Positions 24,720-36,103 are shown, counted from the stretch's first letter. The stretch is 64,000 nt of DNA from Epiperipatus broadwayi (GCA_028023455.1 JAQFVV010000027.1:10105845-10169844); one strand, 5' to 3'. Notes: generated from the letters alone by a model not told the origin. Program-made: numbers and translations.

Positions 24720-25560
24720 AAATAATATATTTAATATTTAAATGCATATATATTGTCTATATTAAACTTAACGTAATTATAAGGGCTTGAACTCAGACAT
24801 TCAAACTCCCCACAGAAAGTCCGAGTTCAAATCCCTTATAATTATGTTAAGTTTAATATAGACAATATACATGCATTTAAATATTAAATATATTTATATA
24901 CAAATTTATTATAATTATTAATCAATTCGTTATCTTACATGTGTATCAGTTACATAAGATGGATTGCACAGCTGTGGGGAGTTTGAAAGTCTGAGTTCAA
25001 GTCCCTTATAATTACATTAAGTTTAATGTAGACAATATACATGCATTTAAATATTAAATATATTTATATACAAATTTATTATAATTATTAATCAATTCGT
25101 TATCCTACATGTGTATCAGTTGCATAAGATGGATTGGATAGCTGTGGGGAATTTGAAAGTCTGAGTTCAAATCCTTTATAATTACATTAAGTTTAATATA
25201 GACAATACAACTTTATTATAAAAATTTATTATAATTATTAATCAATTAGTTATTCTACATGTGTATCAGTTGTATAAGATGGATTGCATAGCTGTGGGGA
25301 GTTTGAAAATCTGAGTTCAAGTCCCTTATAATTATGTTAAGTTTAATATAGACAATAAACATGCATTTAAATATTAAATATATTATTTATATACAAATTT
25401 ATTATAATTATTAATCAATTTATTATCCTACACAGCTATCCAATCCATCTTATACAACTAATACACACATATGTGTATCAGTTGTATAAGAAGGATTGGA
25501 CAGCTATGGGGAGTTTGAAAGTTTGAGTTCAAGTCCTTTATAATTAAATAATGTTATGCT
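24720..25560. repeat. 170-bp tandem array with inverted first copy (B-box containing)
   Basis: The word gagttcaa(a/g)tcc recurs at about 24823, 24993, 25163, 25313 and 25525, giving spacings of 170, 170, 150 and 212 bp. The unit contains gtgtatcagttgcataagat, ggattgcacagctgtgggga, the B-box-like word, then an AT-rich part (acatgcatttaaatattaaa). A first copy at 24720-24812 is inverted (ttgaactcagacattcaaac). The unit looks like a tRNA-related SINE head turned into a short satellite. Confidence 0.7.
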
Positions 25561-25884
25561 ATGTGATATTTGAATCTGATATAATTCACAGATTTTTTTA
25601 TATATGTTGAAATACTATTTGGAGGCCTTAAAGGAACTGAGCAGGGCAAATTCCTAATGTCCACTCCATACTTTCTTGTCATTGCAGCTGTTATTACTAT
25701 GTGATTATTCATATAGTATACGAACATGGGTGGATGGGCTGCTCACCAACACGCATTAGCCAGCGTGGTGAGTTTATTGGCTTTTTACCTCTGAGTTTAA
25801 GCTCAAGAAACACCATGGTCTTTCTTCTCAGTTGTCTGATAAGGCAGAATGAATGTTTGTGTAAATGACAAATATTTTTCTAAT

Positions 25885-26165
25885 ACATATATACAATTAT
25901 GACAGACAAAAATAAAAGACTGAAGTGGAGTTGGGCTGGTCATATTGCTAGAAGAGATGATAATAGATGGACGATTGAAATCTTAAACTGGATTCCAAGA
26001 GATTGTAAAAGATCCAGAAAGAGATCATATGTGAGATGGATGGATGAAATAAGAAAGTGTGCAGGGGTGATGTGGAGAAGAGAAGCTAAAGATCGAAGAA
26101 GATGGATTAAACTTGGAGAGATCTTTATCCTGCAGTGGATTGATAATGGTTGATGATGATGATTA
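25885..26165 (+). pseudogene. RTE-type LINE 3' end
   Basis: An uninterrupted 84-codon tail of the RTE polyprotein: GHIARRDDNRWTIEILNWIP, then RDCKRSRKRS, VRWMDEIRKCAGVMWRREAK and LGEIFILQWIDNG with a stop. It ends in a GATGATGAT tail. It is the best-preserved short copy. The open frame is a fragment of a dead element, not a host gene. Confidence 0.8.
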
Positions 26166-26169
26166 AAAA

Positions 26170-27475
26170 ATATTTTCATTTTCCCCCTCAATTGACCATA
26201 GTGTCTCTTAAATTAACAAAAGTTGAATAAAACAATATATCTTAAGTTCCCAAGTAAAATCCTGGCAGATAATATTTATTGCCAAATGCCTTCTATATTT
26301 AGAAATAATAAAATATATCTCGACTGAGAAAACATTTATATATCTCTTATAAGCTAAATTAATTCATTGAATTAATGAGTGGTATATGTTTTTATTATCA
26401 TCATCTTAACAATAATAATAATAGTAGAACAATGACTGATAATTAAGTGAAAAATAATTTTAAGAATCGATTATGATAAAAATACTATTTAGAATCTGTT
26501 AATCAGTTTTTTATTACTGTACTTATGATAAGCAAAAGTTCGCACTTAATGTATAAATTTAAAACAATATAATAATTTATATTTTAAAAAATTAACATTA
26601 AAAATAAATATACAAATAGTTTTATTTCTTCAGAGTTCAAAAAAAGTTGAATGTTGGGAAGTGCCTGAATTCAATCCAAGGACCTTATACCCCAAAATCT
26701 GATACTTTACCATGGCATTAAAATGTATAAATATTTTTATTAACAACAGATATTATTTCCTCTTCAATAAATATTAAAACCAATACTATATGAATATGCT
26801 AGGAATAACATAAACATCTTTTCTATTATACTTCATAAATATCAACCATCTATAAATAATAATAAAAATATACATTATTTTATACATATTATATACAGTA
26901 TATATATATCATTAAAATCAGTCAACACTTAGACAATCTCAATAGCAAAAACAATCAACAATCTCCATCGGTTGTCAAGGCAACCTCCTTTTAACAATAT
27001 TTATATTGTATTTGCACAAAATATTAAATTATTACAATTTATAGTGAAAGGGTCGAAACAATCTCAATCGGTTGTCAAGGCAACCTCCTTTTAATAATAT
27101 TTATATCGTATTTGCACAAAACATTTATAGTGAAAGTGTCAAACTTACAGAACTCAAACCTATGACCTCATCTACACCAGATAAATATCTTAATGGTTAT
27201 TATTAAACAATTATTAGCATAAAAATTGTCAAATCATTTTTAATCCAGATATACACTTCAAACTTTAATTAAAAATTAATACATTCATACTACTAATGAT
27301 GTATAGAAAAATCTGTGCATATAGAAGAAAACAAAAAATAACAGCAATTCAGTCATTTTCTAGAGATAAGGGGATGAATGCAAATATATATATATATTTA
27401 AAAAATCTTATATATGAGGTGATTAACCAGAATCCTATAAACATTATAGAAAAACAATAATTATACACTGGACCA
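26170..27475. other. AT-rich stretch with a ~100-bp tandem duplication
   Basis: At 26930-27145 a block containing atcggttgtcaaggcaacct ccttttaa and tatttgcacaaaa is repeated once about 100 bp later. The word ggttgtcaaggcaacc is itself a small palindrome. A family T-like remnant may lie at 26640-26725. No gene. Confidence 0.45.
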
Positions 27476-27479
27476 TTTC

Positions 27480-27590
27480 CACCATTCAATTTTGATTGTT
27501 AAATATCTTTAGAAAAAAATCAAACTTTATTTCACTCATTATTATAGAACACAATATTTGAAATGCAATTATTCTTTTCATCGGTTATTG
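27480..27590. repeat. Snapback family F, single arm
   Basis: gattgttaaatatctttaga aaaaaatcaaactttatttc aligns with the left arm of the 5.1-kb and 46.7-kb copies. The partner arm is not seen. Confidence 0.35.
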
Positions 27591-27714
27591 CTTGCCTGAC
27601 CAATGACAGTACTAGCAAGGAATGGAAGCTGGGTCTTTTACATTCATGAATATTGAATTATAAAAAAAAAATCAAGTCAGATATCACATGACCTAATTTA
27701 ACAAGCTTGTATTA

Positions 27715-27865
27715 TAAATATTATATAACAAGTTTTGTAAAATATCCTCAACCCCAAACCGTTTTCTGCTACTAGCACCCCACTGAGTAAGCCAGTAGCA
27801 GAAACCAGTCTGGGGATATTCTGCTAAGAGCTTATTTGCGAGCTCTATATATAACATGAATATTG
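27715..27865. repeat. Foldback copy of repeat family K
   Basis: gtaaaatatcctcaacccca ... ttctgctactag pairs with gccagtagcagaaaccagt ctggggatattctgc. The same right arm (ccagtagcagaaaccggtct, gatattctgcaaaccttgtt aagagcttattt) recurs alone at 42.37-42.45 kb. Confidence 0.55.
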
Positions 27866-29040
27866 AATTTAAGGCTAGTTTAATGAATGACAAGTAGAAA
27901 TTTCATATATTTATGTATGCGATTCCTTCTGATTTCACCTTTTTTTTTTCTTAAGAGCAAGGTTAATGAATGGTATCAAACATTATGAATTATTACATTA
28001 GGTTGTATGAGGTTACTTGCCATTATTATGTGACCAGCTTCTTTGAATTTGCTTATCTGTAGTTTTACTCTCTGTTCAATATTTTTGACTTCCAATTATG
28101 TTTGACAGATATATATAAAACTGAACAGGAAGTAACTGAAGCGTCCAATAATATACGTAAATAATCTCTTCAAAAGACAGATGATACCTATATATAATTG
28201 TAAAATGGAAAGCTATAAAGTGATATCTTGGCATAAGAAGTGTAACTTCTAAAATTAAAACATCTTTAAAATATCAACTATTTTTAAAACAGAAATAAGA
28301 GATATAGAATAAAATGTTCTTTTTACAGAACAAGATGTAGTTAAACTAATATTATGCAAATTACTAATTGATGATTTGAATATTTTTTGTAATATGAATA
28401 CTAATAATCTCCATTCTGTGCTTGGGTCCTGATGATTGACATATATGGAAATGGAGAATGTGAATGTTTGACATGAGAAGAAATATTTGAAATATCATTA
28501 AACTAAGTTACTGAGTCTTTGACATAATTTTTGTCTTTAATTTGGAGTAGATAATGCTTATTTCATAAGTATACAATCAAGTGGAAATTAGCATTGGCAT
28601 TAGTAAAGCATCATGGAATAACAAGATCTATTTCCTTTTACTGTTGCCATTTATATTACAACTTTAGCTAATCCTAATTCATTTAGTTTACCTATAGCAT
28701 ATCTTACTCAACAATAAATGCTGGTAAGCTTTGGATAATGAATAGTCAGCTATACAAATGATTCCTATGCAAATTAAGATCTATACTTAGATATGTAGCA
28801 TAAAATCATAAAAATTTATGCTTTAATAGCAATCTAATTATTGGCATTACGTCCCATGAATTCAAAAATATGAGGTAATTGTATAAATGCAATTTATTCA
28901 TTGTACTTTAAACACTTTTTAGCAAACCCTTTTATTATACATATATGCATATACAATCTTGCATTTCGACTGCCATGCAGTCTTCTTCTGTTAGTTTTGA
29001 TATAAATAAAGAGTATTGATAAAGTGATAAGAAAGGTGTA
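27866..29040. other. AT-rich stretch without recognised feature
   Basis: No feature supported. The word cgactgccatgcagtcttct (28970) looks repeat-like but has no second copy here. Confidence 0.4.
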
Positions 29041-29044
29041 AATG

Positions 29045-29242
29045 ATATGATATGAGAATCTTAATGAATTAAATTAATCATAGAATTAAATTTGTTTGAA
29101 GCGTTTTTGATAAAAATAACTTAGTATTAAAAGAAAATATGCCCATGTTTAAAAAGGAAGATTTTTAATAATGTTCATGCATTTTGCCAGTTCTTATTTA
29201 TGGATCTAAGACTTGGACTTTCAACAGAAGAGCAATACAGTG
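29045..29242 (+). pseudogene. RTE-type LINE fragment
   Basis: NHRIKFV-type block (aatcatagaattaaatttgt), then thumb KGR/KEDF..., and ILPVLIYGSKTWTFNRRAIQ-like sequence (ccagttcttatttatggatc). It stops where a family A repeat begins. Confidence 0.6.
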
Positions 29243-29402
29243 CCCTCAGATCCCAAATTCCTCACTGATAAAGGCCATGAGCTAGAAACTAGCCTAGTAA
29301 TATTGGATGAGTAGACCCTAGATGGGGATTTTGATGTACAAATTGTCTAGCATCCATTAATTACTACGATTTGCACTGGGTGACACTACTATATTGATCA
29401 AT
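29243..29402 (-). repeat. Family A repeat fragment
   Basis: Minus-oriented inner and terminal arm: cagtgccctcagatcc, gccatgagctagaaactagc, ttggatgagtagaccctaga, tagcatccattaattacta. Confidence 0.6.
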
Positions 29403-30088
29403 ATGTTTTTTTTTTTTACTTTTCTCAGCTGGAAGCTGAATCGGAAATCATTAGCTCTTCAACTTACTAATGGCATCATTGAACAAACAAAAAATTATAG
29501 AAAAGTTAAGATCTTGATGTTTGAATGAAGAAGAGGACTACTATGTAAATAGAAAATAAAGCAGATGTCTACAAAAAAAATTAAACTAACCCAAAATAAA
29601 AGAAATAACCATCAGATACCAAAGGGCATTTGACTTGTGTCTATTGTTAATATACTTAACTCATTTGCTAGAAAATAATGGGAAAAATTCATACTGCTAG
29701 AGTTAGATTAGTTGTAATTAGATTTTGACAATCTGATTAATTTGTAGAATAATATTTTATATATCTAAGTGCATTTAAAGTACAATGCTATTAAGAATAA
29801 TTTTATCTGATTAATTCTTGGCCTATTTCTAACCAGTCAAGTGAGTGCAATTAAGTGCAACCCACATACACAAAAGTAAATACATAATGCTCTTAAAACT
29901 GTTATCAAAGATAATTAACATTCTCACAAAAAAAAAAAAAAGAATGATAAACTTATTAGAAGAAAAAAGGCTGTGTTTCTATTGATAAAAGAATTTTTTT
30001 CTTTTATTCAGTACATTCACTCTATATATGTATACTACCATTTTTTCAGCATTCCATTTATTCCACCCACTGATTTCCAATTACCATC
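29403..30088. other. AT-rich stretch without recognised feature
   Basis: No supported feature; poly-A at 29929-29941. Confidence 0.4.
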
Positions 30089-30096
30089 TTTTATAC

Positions 30097-30415
30097 CAGC
30101 AGTCCCCAACCTTTTTGCACTTAAGAGCAAATTCTATAATACTCGCCAGGTGGCGGGCTCCATTTATTTTTTCAATGTAAATTTATAGTTGGATATTGTT
30201 AATAATACACACATAATGTACAAAAAAATATTTATTTCAAAAATAAAATTTTAACATTTGATTACAATATAATACAATAATTTATAAGAAATTTTAAAAA
30301 TTAAATTTATTTGTATCAGATAAATAATTTTTTATCATGTTCAGATAGCGGTGGGCACACATAAAATGGTCTGCGGGCACCATGGTGTCCGCAGGCATAG
30401 GGTTGGGGACCCCTG
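30097..30415. mobile_element. hAT-type MITE
   Basis: A 319-bp element whose ends are inverted: the left cagcagtccccaacc pairs with the right ggttggggacccctg. The ends match the CAG...CCCCAACC style typical of hAT transposons. The flanks give 8-bp candidates ttttatac (30089-30096) and tcttagac (30416-30423), which agree at 6 of 8 positions, the expected hAT duplication length. The interior is AT-rich with no transposase. The 30-nt subterminal zones are CG-richer (ggtctgcgggcaccatggtg). Confidence 0.75.
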
Positions 30416-30733
30416 TCTTAGACCATCTCTTAATAAGGATACCCATAAGTTTTATTGACCATGATCCATGGATCGATCATACCCAACTGCATCATTTCTG
30501 AGTTTGAACTTATTATGAACTGTCAAATAATACATCAATCAAATACTCTTGCTATTAACAATCATCTTTTATCAGCCCAAAATCTCTTTTAATGTTTCAT
30601 TAAAGATCAAATATATCTTTTATTACTACTAACATATGCATAATCTTATTTATTCTTATTCAAAATTCCAATCCCCTTCGATCACAAGAAAGATCTTTAC
30701 GATATTTTTTTAAATGACAACTTATAATTCTCA

Positions 30734-30984
30734 AACATCACATGGTCACCATTCTTTATGCTTGCACAAGCTGTTTACACACAGGCAAAACTGTCCATAT
30801 ATTAGCGCCACTCAGTATAAGCATCCAAGGCTCCTCATTGATGAAAGCCACAAGCTAGAAACTAGTCTGAGGATATTAGATGAGTAGGCACAAGATAGGG
30901 ATTTTTTGCACAAACCTTCCTCCATCCATTGATTACTCCGGCTTGCACTGAGTGGCGCTACTATGGAGAGTTTTGCCTTGTGTA
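30734..30984 (+). mobile_element. Family A foldback element with 15-bp target-site duplication
   Basis: Flanked by a perfect 15-bp direct repeat, aacttataattctca, at 30719-30733 and 30985-30999. The 251-bp element has head (aacatcacatggtcacc), left arm (aggcaaaactgtccatatat tagcgccactcag) and an inverted right arm (ctgagtggcgctactatgga gagttttgcct). A 15-bp duplication is longer than typical for most cut-and-paste DNA transposons and is in the range made by LINE-type target-primed integration. Confidence 0.8.
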
Positions 30985-31034
30985 AACTTATAATTCTCAT
31001 ACCATAAATATATTATTAACCATACACAAGGTAT

Positions 31035-31515
31035 CTCTGTGAAAACATGACTGGTGACTGATTCTCTCTCCAAGCTTCCTGAAGCATGTATTATGTAACG
31101 ATTTAGAATAATTACTCATCACAAACATTTTAAGGTGTTAGTGTCTGGATCATAATTTACAACAAGAAATGTGACAGCACGATGTGTACTTACTCCATGT
31201 TGAAACTATGTACTAATTAAATTTTATTTTAAATTGAGCAAAAGTAGTAGTGAAATATTTGAAAGGGTTCAAAGTGTATGGTAGTGAAGTCATGAGTCAG
31301 AAGAATATTTTCAAGTGGTCTGTGAAATTTTGGGATGGCAGGGAGAGCACTAAAGAGACAGAACACAATGATTTATTTGTTTTAACTTAAGATCCAGATA
31401 TGTCATTTTCTTAAAAATTTTGTAGTGAATAACTTAACTATGTTATTACACAAGATATAGATTTATCATAGATGGAGCTATAGGTAACTTGGAGAAAAAA
31501 TCAATCACCTTTTTA
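31035..31515. mobile_element. MITE-like element (family G), second copy
   Basis: Same orientation and interior words as the 470-915 copy (gaaatatttgaaagggttca, tgaagtcatgagtcagaaga, ttttgtagtgaataactt). The inverted arms are more decayed here (gtaacgatttagaataatta ctcatcac against gtgaataacttaactatgtt attacac). Confidence 0.5.
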
Positions 31516-31571
31516 TAAGGACACATTTGGATGTTCAAAATCCAAAAACCATAAATTGTGGTTTAAAATAT

Positions 31572-31742
31572 ATCATCATCTCCATTTTTAACCATTTCCA
31601 ATCTACTGCAGGATGAAGGTCTCTCCAAGTTCAATCCACTTCTTTGATCTCTAGCCCTCTTCTTCATATCACGCCAGAACCTTCTTATCTCATTTGTAGT
31701 CTCTTTCTAGGTATTTTACAATCGCTTGAAACCCAGTTTAAC
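31572..31742 (-). pseudogene. RTE-type LINE 3' end relic
   Basis: Minus-strand RTE tail: atcatcatctccatttttaa, ctgcaggatgaaggtctctc caagttcaatcc, acgccagaaccttcttatct, tattttacaatcgcttgaaa. Too decayed for translation but clearly collinear with the 25.9-kb copy. Confidence 0.6.
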
Positions 31743-31744
31743 AT

Positions 31745-32395
31745 ATATATATGAGCATGTGTCAAAATTTTCACAGACAAGATATAAATAGTTTTAAATT
31801 TTCCACACATGTGATTTATTATAACTATAACAATATCAACACTGTCTGGGTCTCATCTGCTATCTAGCACTGGTAATAGAAACAGACTTTCCACTATCTT
31901 CTACATGGTTTACGTTGTTGATTAATTCATGTCATCTATAAATTCAGGAAGTGACCTATGTTTTGTTCTTAACAAACATCCTTTATAAAACTTTTCCATA
32001 TAAATGAAAGTTGTTTTATCATATTTGTTAATGTAATCTTTTTTGATATATAGTATTTGTAATCTTTTAATTTGATCCTTTCAAAATTTAAACTGGATGA
32101 AATATTTAATAGTTAAGATGTGATCCACAGTATGTTTTCCATTACTTGTGACATAACAACACTAACAAATACTGACCAGTGACCACTCACACAATCTGAA
32201 CAATGGCCAATTGAAATGCGATAATAAGAGAAAGTGACCACACATACAGGAAATCCTATAAACTACTCACTAATACAACACAGCAATATTCATAGAAAAA
32301 CTCCAATGGATCTTTTTGAAATCTCAATTTGTTTTAAAGCTTTTTATAAAATTCAATATCAAATTTAAAATATCATAATAAAACAACAACAATAA
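31745..32395. other. AT-rich stretch without recognised feature
   Basis: No supported feature. Confidence 0.4.
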
Positions 32396-32397
32396 CA

Positions 32398-33180
32398 AGT
32401 CGGGTAATTGCTTGGAAAATCATTTCCCGTTCGAGCATTGTAAATGGTAGGCTTGGCTTCATTTCGGGAACCTTTAGCTTCCGAATTTGCACTCTACCAC
32501 TGCGCTAAATCCATAAAGGATTCTAATGACTAGAAATAATAATAATAACCAAATAACTTAATCACTCAGGAGTTCATAAGTTTGGGCACTAGAAGTGACA
32601 GCTAGATTGGAGTCCATGAATCTTGACCTCCAGAGCCTACTACACTATTATTCTGCTGAATCATATAGTATAATGTAAGCAATAATAATAATCAAATGGC
32701 TTATTGCTTAAGAATAAGTGTGGATAGTGATTTATGAATCTTGAGTTCACGAGCTGCCACTCTATAACTGCAGCAAAGCATGCTGGGAAAAAAATACAGT
32801 AATTGAACGATTTGTTATTCAGGATTTCATAAGAAATTCACACATCAGAAGTGACAGAACTGGGCTACGTTCCATGGACCTTGAGCTCCAGTCTGCTATT
32901 CCTCCACTGCAGCAAATCATGCTGGGAACTCAGAAAGAATATAGTAATTGAATGGCTAATTATTGTATCATAAATGACAGACCTAGGCCATAAGCTGTGG
33001 ATCTCGAGCTCCAAAGTCTGCTACTTTAGCATTGAAGCAAAGCATGCTGGGAACTTAGAAAGAATGGTTTATTATTCAGAAAGTTCGTAAGATGTTCAAG
33101 CATCAGAAGTGACAGAAGTGGGCTGCGATCCATGGACTTTGAGATCCAGAATCTGCTACCCTACCACTGCACTAAATTAA
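32398..33180 (-). repeat. Array of six tandem tRNA-derived SINEs (family T)
   Basis: Six consecutive minus-strand copies (approximate heads on the right at 32505, 32655, 32780, 32915, 33040 and 33170). Each unit has, left to right, a tail (gctta/ttgctcaggagttcat), a body (gtgacagctagattgg, tccatggacctt/gagctcca) and a tRNA-like head (cactctaccactgcgctaaa; ctaccactgcactaaa). The first unit is the most divergent and has the cleanest A-box complement. Several units end with the shared word gcaaagcatgctgggaactt, which argues that part of the array grew by local duplication rather than independent insertion. Confidence 0.7.
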
Positions 33181-33184
33181 AATC

Positions 33185-33925
33185 AATAACTCTGTCTATA
33201 ATGTAAGTTATACATACACATATATGTATGTTCATACAGAGAAGGAAAATTCAATAGTAATAGTAATATTTAGCCGAACATAATACATGCTCTGAGGGAC
33301 ATTTGTGTTTCTTTGATTGACAATGTTATTTTGAGGATAAAATTTATGTTCAGTATTTTTCTCATGATTGGAGAAAACTGAATTAACTTAAGAATCCACT
33401 TTAGACATTTTATATTGGTATACATATTGTCATAAACACATTGACACATTAGCTTTCATCTCATCATAATAAGAGGTGTTACAGTCAGGTCCTTGGCAAA
33501 TAATCAAATATACAATTTCATACTTTTTCATCTTTTTCTACCCTGTCTCTTGAATTATTGATCAGTCTGTTTAAACATAAGGGTGAGCTGAATCTGACAT
33601 TAAAATCTGTACAAATTACTTCTTTTAACCTCACATCCCGATTTGGCACCTAAGCCAAGGAAATCCATTCTTTGTCTGTTTTATTTTATCTATGTTGTGT
33701 TTAAACTTGGCTTAATCATCAAACAATCTGGTTTATTGACAAGTCTAATCATAAAAAACGAATGTCCCACTGAGCATGCACAGGAATATTAACTGGTTGG
33801 TTTAGTTATATGAGTCTAATACACAGACTGTATCAAAATGTGCTCGGCTAAATATTACTATTATTATTGAATTTTTCTTTTCTATATTATACATAGATAT
33901 ACATGTGTGTATAATTTATAGCATA
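33185..33925. other. Unassigned spacer
   Basis: No gene recognised. Confidence 0.4.
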
Positions 33926-33930
33926 ATACA

Positions 33931-33975
<45 letters not shown>

Positions 33976-33998
33976 CATCATCATCATCATCATCATCA
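33926..33998 (+). repeat. Compound microsatellite (AAT)n-(ATC)n
   Basis: About fifteen AAT/TAA triplets pass directly into eight or so ATC triplets. It directly abuts the tail of a minus-strand family T SINE, so it probably grew from that SINE's A/T-rich 3' end. Confidence 0.85.
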
Positions 33999-33999
33999 A

Positions 34000-34112
34000 A
34001 TGGATATTGCTTGAGAGTTCATACAAACGTCAAGCACAGGAAGTGCAGAGCTGGATTGTGATCCATGGTGTTTGAACCCCATGGAGAGTTTGTCACTATG
34101 AATGAACTAAAT
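34000..34112 (-). repeat. tRNA-derived SINE (family T)
   Basis: tattgcttgagagttcat, aagcacaggaagtgcagagc tggattg, tccatggtgtttgaacccca. The head region on the right is eroded. Confidence 0.55.
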
Positions 34113-34259
34113 GATGGACAAAAAATAAATAAAAACTAATAAAGACTACAGCCAATCAGCAAGTATTAATAGTAATAGTAGAAGTAACAAACCACTCAAA
34201 AAAAATCAATTTATTACAACTAGCTATTATATTAACTAGATTTTTTTCTTTTTGCCTTG

Positions 34260-35008
34260 TAGATACAATTTGCCATATGAAAATATTCAAACCACCAACT
34301 GTGCAAGTTCGAAGCCGATAAATTAAATTTAGCAGCGTACAGAGAGGATTTATTAAATATAGGTTTAAAACAGGGCATCATGAACAGGAAGATCATACGG
34401 TTTCAAAACAAAATAACCAACAACACACTCAATGTGGATAGACAAAGGCTATTATTGCCATACATACTGAACATGCACAAAAAATTATTTTCAATTTTCA
34501 ATAGATGCTTTCAGCTATGCTTTCACACCCCTCACAGTTTGAACAGACTAATCAATAACACAAAAGACATTAACTCTCACTCAAATTCCACAAGTGGTCT
34601 ACAACATCGTATGCTCTGACAAAAATTGTAAAGCCTCATACTATGGGGAGACCAAAACAGCACTAGAAACTAGATTATCTCAACATAAATATTCATATAC
34701 TAAGGCACAATCCAATCAAGCACACAATTCCATTTTCACACAGCACCAAAAACTTGCAGGACATCTATCCGAACCGCAAATAATCATTTAGTCTGCAGAG
34801 AGGAAACAATTTGAGAAGAAAAATAAGAGGCCTGCTTTATCGCAATACACAGCGATACCATTAACAGAAAGAAAACGTGTTATTCTATATCCAGGAAATG
34901 GAATAATTGAATTTTGCATAGATTTGCATAACATTAGACAATCAGTTACTTCACAAAGAGCTACGATTATGAGAGCCGTAACTCTTGAAAGCACTCAGTT
35001 CATGGTTT
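34260..35008 (+). pseudogene. Penelope-like element, 3' part with GIY-YIG endonuclease
   Basis: The first segment (34380-34590) encodes a basic linker (NRLINNTKDINSHSNSTSGL). A frameshift at about 34590-34600 leads into the endonuclease: VYNIVCSDKNC, then SYYGETKTALETRLSQHK. This is the GIY-YIG layout (Y-N-I ... Y-x-G-x-T ... RL..HK), with Tyr in place of the usual Ile of YIG. The end at 34791 is followed by further decayed sequence to about 35008. The reverse transcriptase domain is not present, so the copy is 5'-truncated. The second half of the domain is disrupted by stops. Confidence 0.7.
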
Positions 35009-35009
35009 A

Positions 35010-35747
35010 ATAAGATATTAAATATTAGTTTTGTGTTTATGCGTTTACAAATGCTAGTAATGAATTACAAAATATTAACCAAACACGCAATGTTTTAAAT
35101 TAATTTTGGTATTATAATAATGAATACAATAAAGTAATGATAATTTCAACTCTTTAACTGCTATAAGCAAATTCAATGAATTATATTAATATAAACAGGC
35201 ATATCTCAATGACTATAGTTTTTTAACTAATTAAATTACAACTATGTTTCAAAATTCCATTCACATGATTTCCTCTTTCATATGATTTTATCTACCTATG
35301 TACAATCATTCTACAAATTGTGTATCCTTTCTTTACAGTCTTTGAATAGAAGATGTTCTATACCATTTTTTTAAAATTATTTGTCTTGTTCAAATATTAA
35401 TAATATGATATAATACTTATTTCTGTGATTATATTGTAAATAATTTTTAATTATTTTTATAATAGTAGTATACATAATATTTTAGCATTCACTCTCATCA
35501 ATTTGTTCATCCTAAATGTATGGATGCAGATTTATATAAGCAAAAATATTTTCAATAAAACTATTTTTTTAATTCAGTCACTGCCCAGTATTTATTCATA
35601 AATACTGCCTACCAATATTAGAAATTAAACCTTATAATATTACAATACTAGCCATAGACACTAACTTCCTTTAACTTTAAAGAATATTAAAGGAAGTTGG
35701 GTTTTTGAAGTGAATGATGGGAAGGTATTTTGTTTTGTACATATATG
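35010..35747. other. AT-rich stretch without recognised feature
   Basis: No supported feature. A small hairpin is seen at 35665-35700 (aacttcctttaac against aaaggaagttgg). Confidence 0.4.
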
Positions 35748-35757
35748 TTGTATGTAT

Positions 35758-36093
35758 CTTAAACCATCGAACATCACATGATCACCATTTCTTATGCTTG
35801 CTCAAGCTGTTAAAATTGGCAAACCTCTCCACATAGTAGTGCCACTCGGTGTAAGCCAGAGTAATCAATGGATGCAAGGTTTGTGCATAAAATCCCTATC
35901 TAGTGCCTACTTGTTTAATATCCCCAGACTAGTTTTCACTGATGAAAGCCACAAGCTAGAAACTAGTCTGGGAATATTGGATGAGTAGACACTAGATAGG
36001 AATTTTATGCACAAACCTTCTTGCATCCATTGATTACTCTGGTTTGCACAGAATGGCACTACTGTATGGAGAGTTTTACCTGTTTTTTTTTTT
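35758..36093 (+). mobile_element. Family A foldback element with poly-T end
   Basis: Head (aaaccatcgaacatcacatg atcacc), arm 1 (cctctccacatagtagtgcc) and inverted arm 2 (ggcactactgtatggagagt tttacctg) followed by a run of about 13 T. The flanks share ttgtatgtat (35748-35757 and 36094-36103). Near its centre the hairpin turns at gactagttttcactgatgaa agcc. The poly-T rather than poly-A end is unusual for a retroposon and recalls a pol III stop. Confidence 0.75.
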
Positions 36094-36103
36094 TTGTATG
36101 TAT

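Noticed and set aside
24720-25560. CRISPR-like regular repeats
   Set aside because: The 170-bp period, AT-rich units, absence of unique spacers of equal size and eukaryotic context rule out a CRISPR array.
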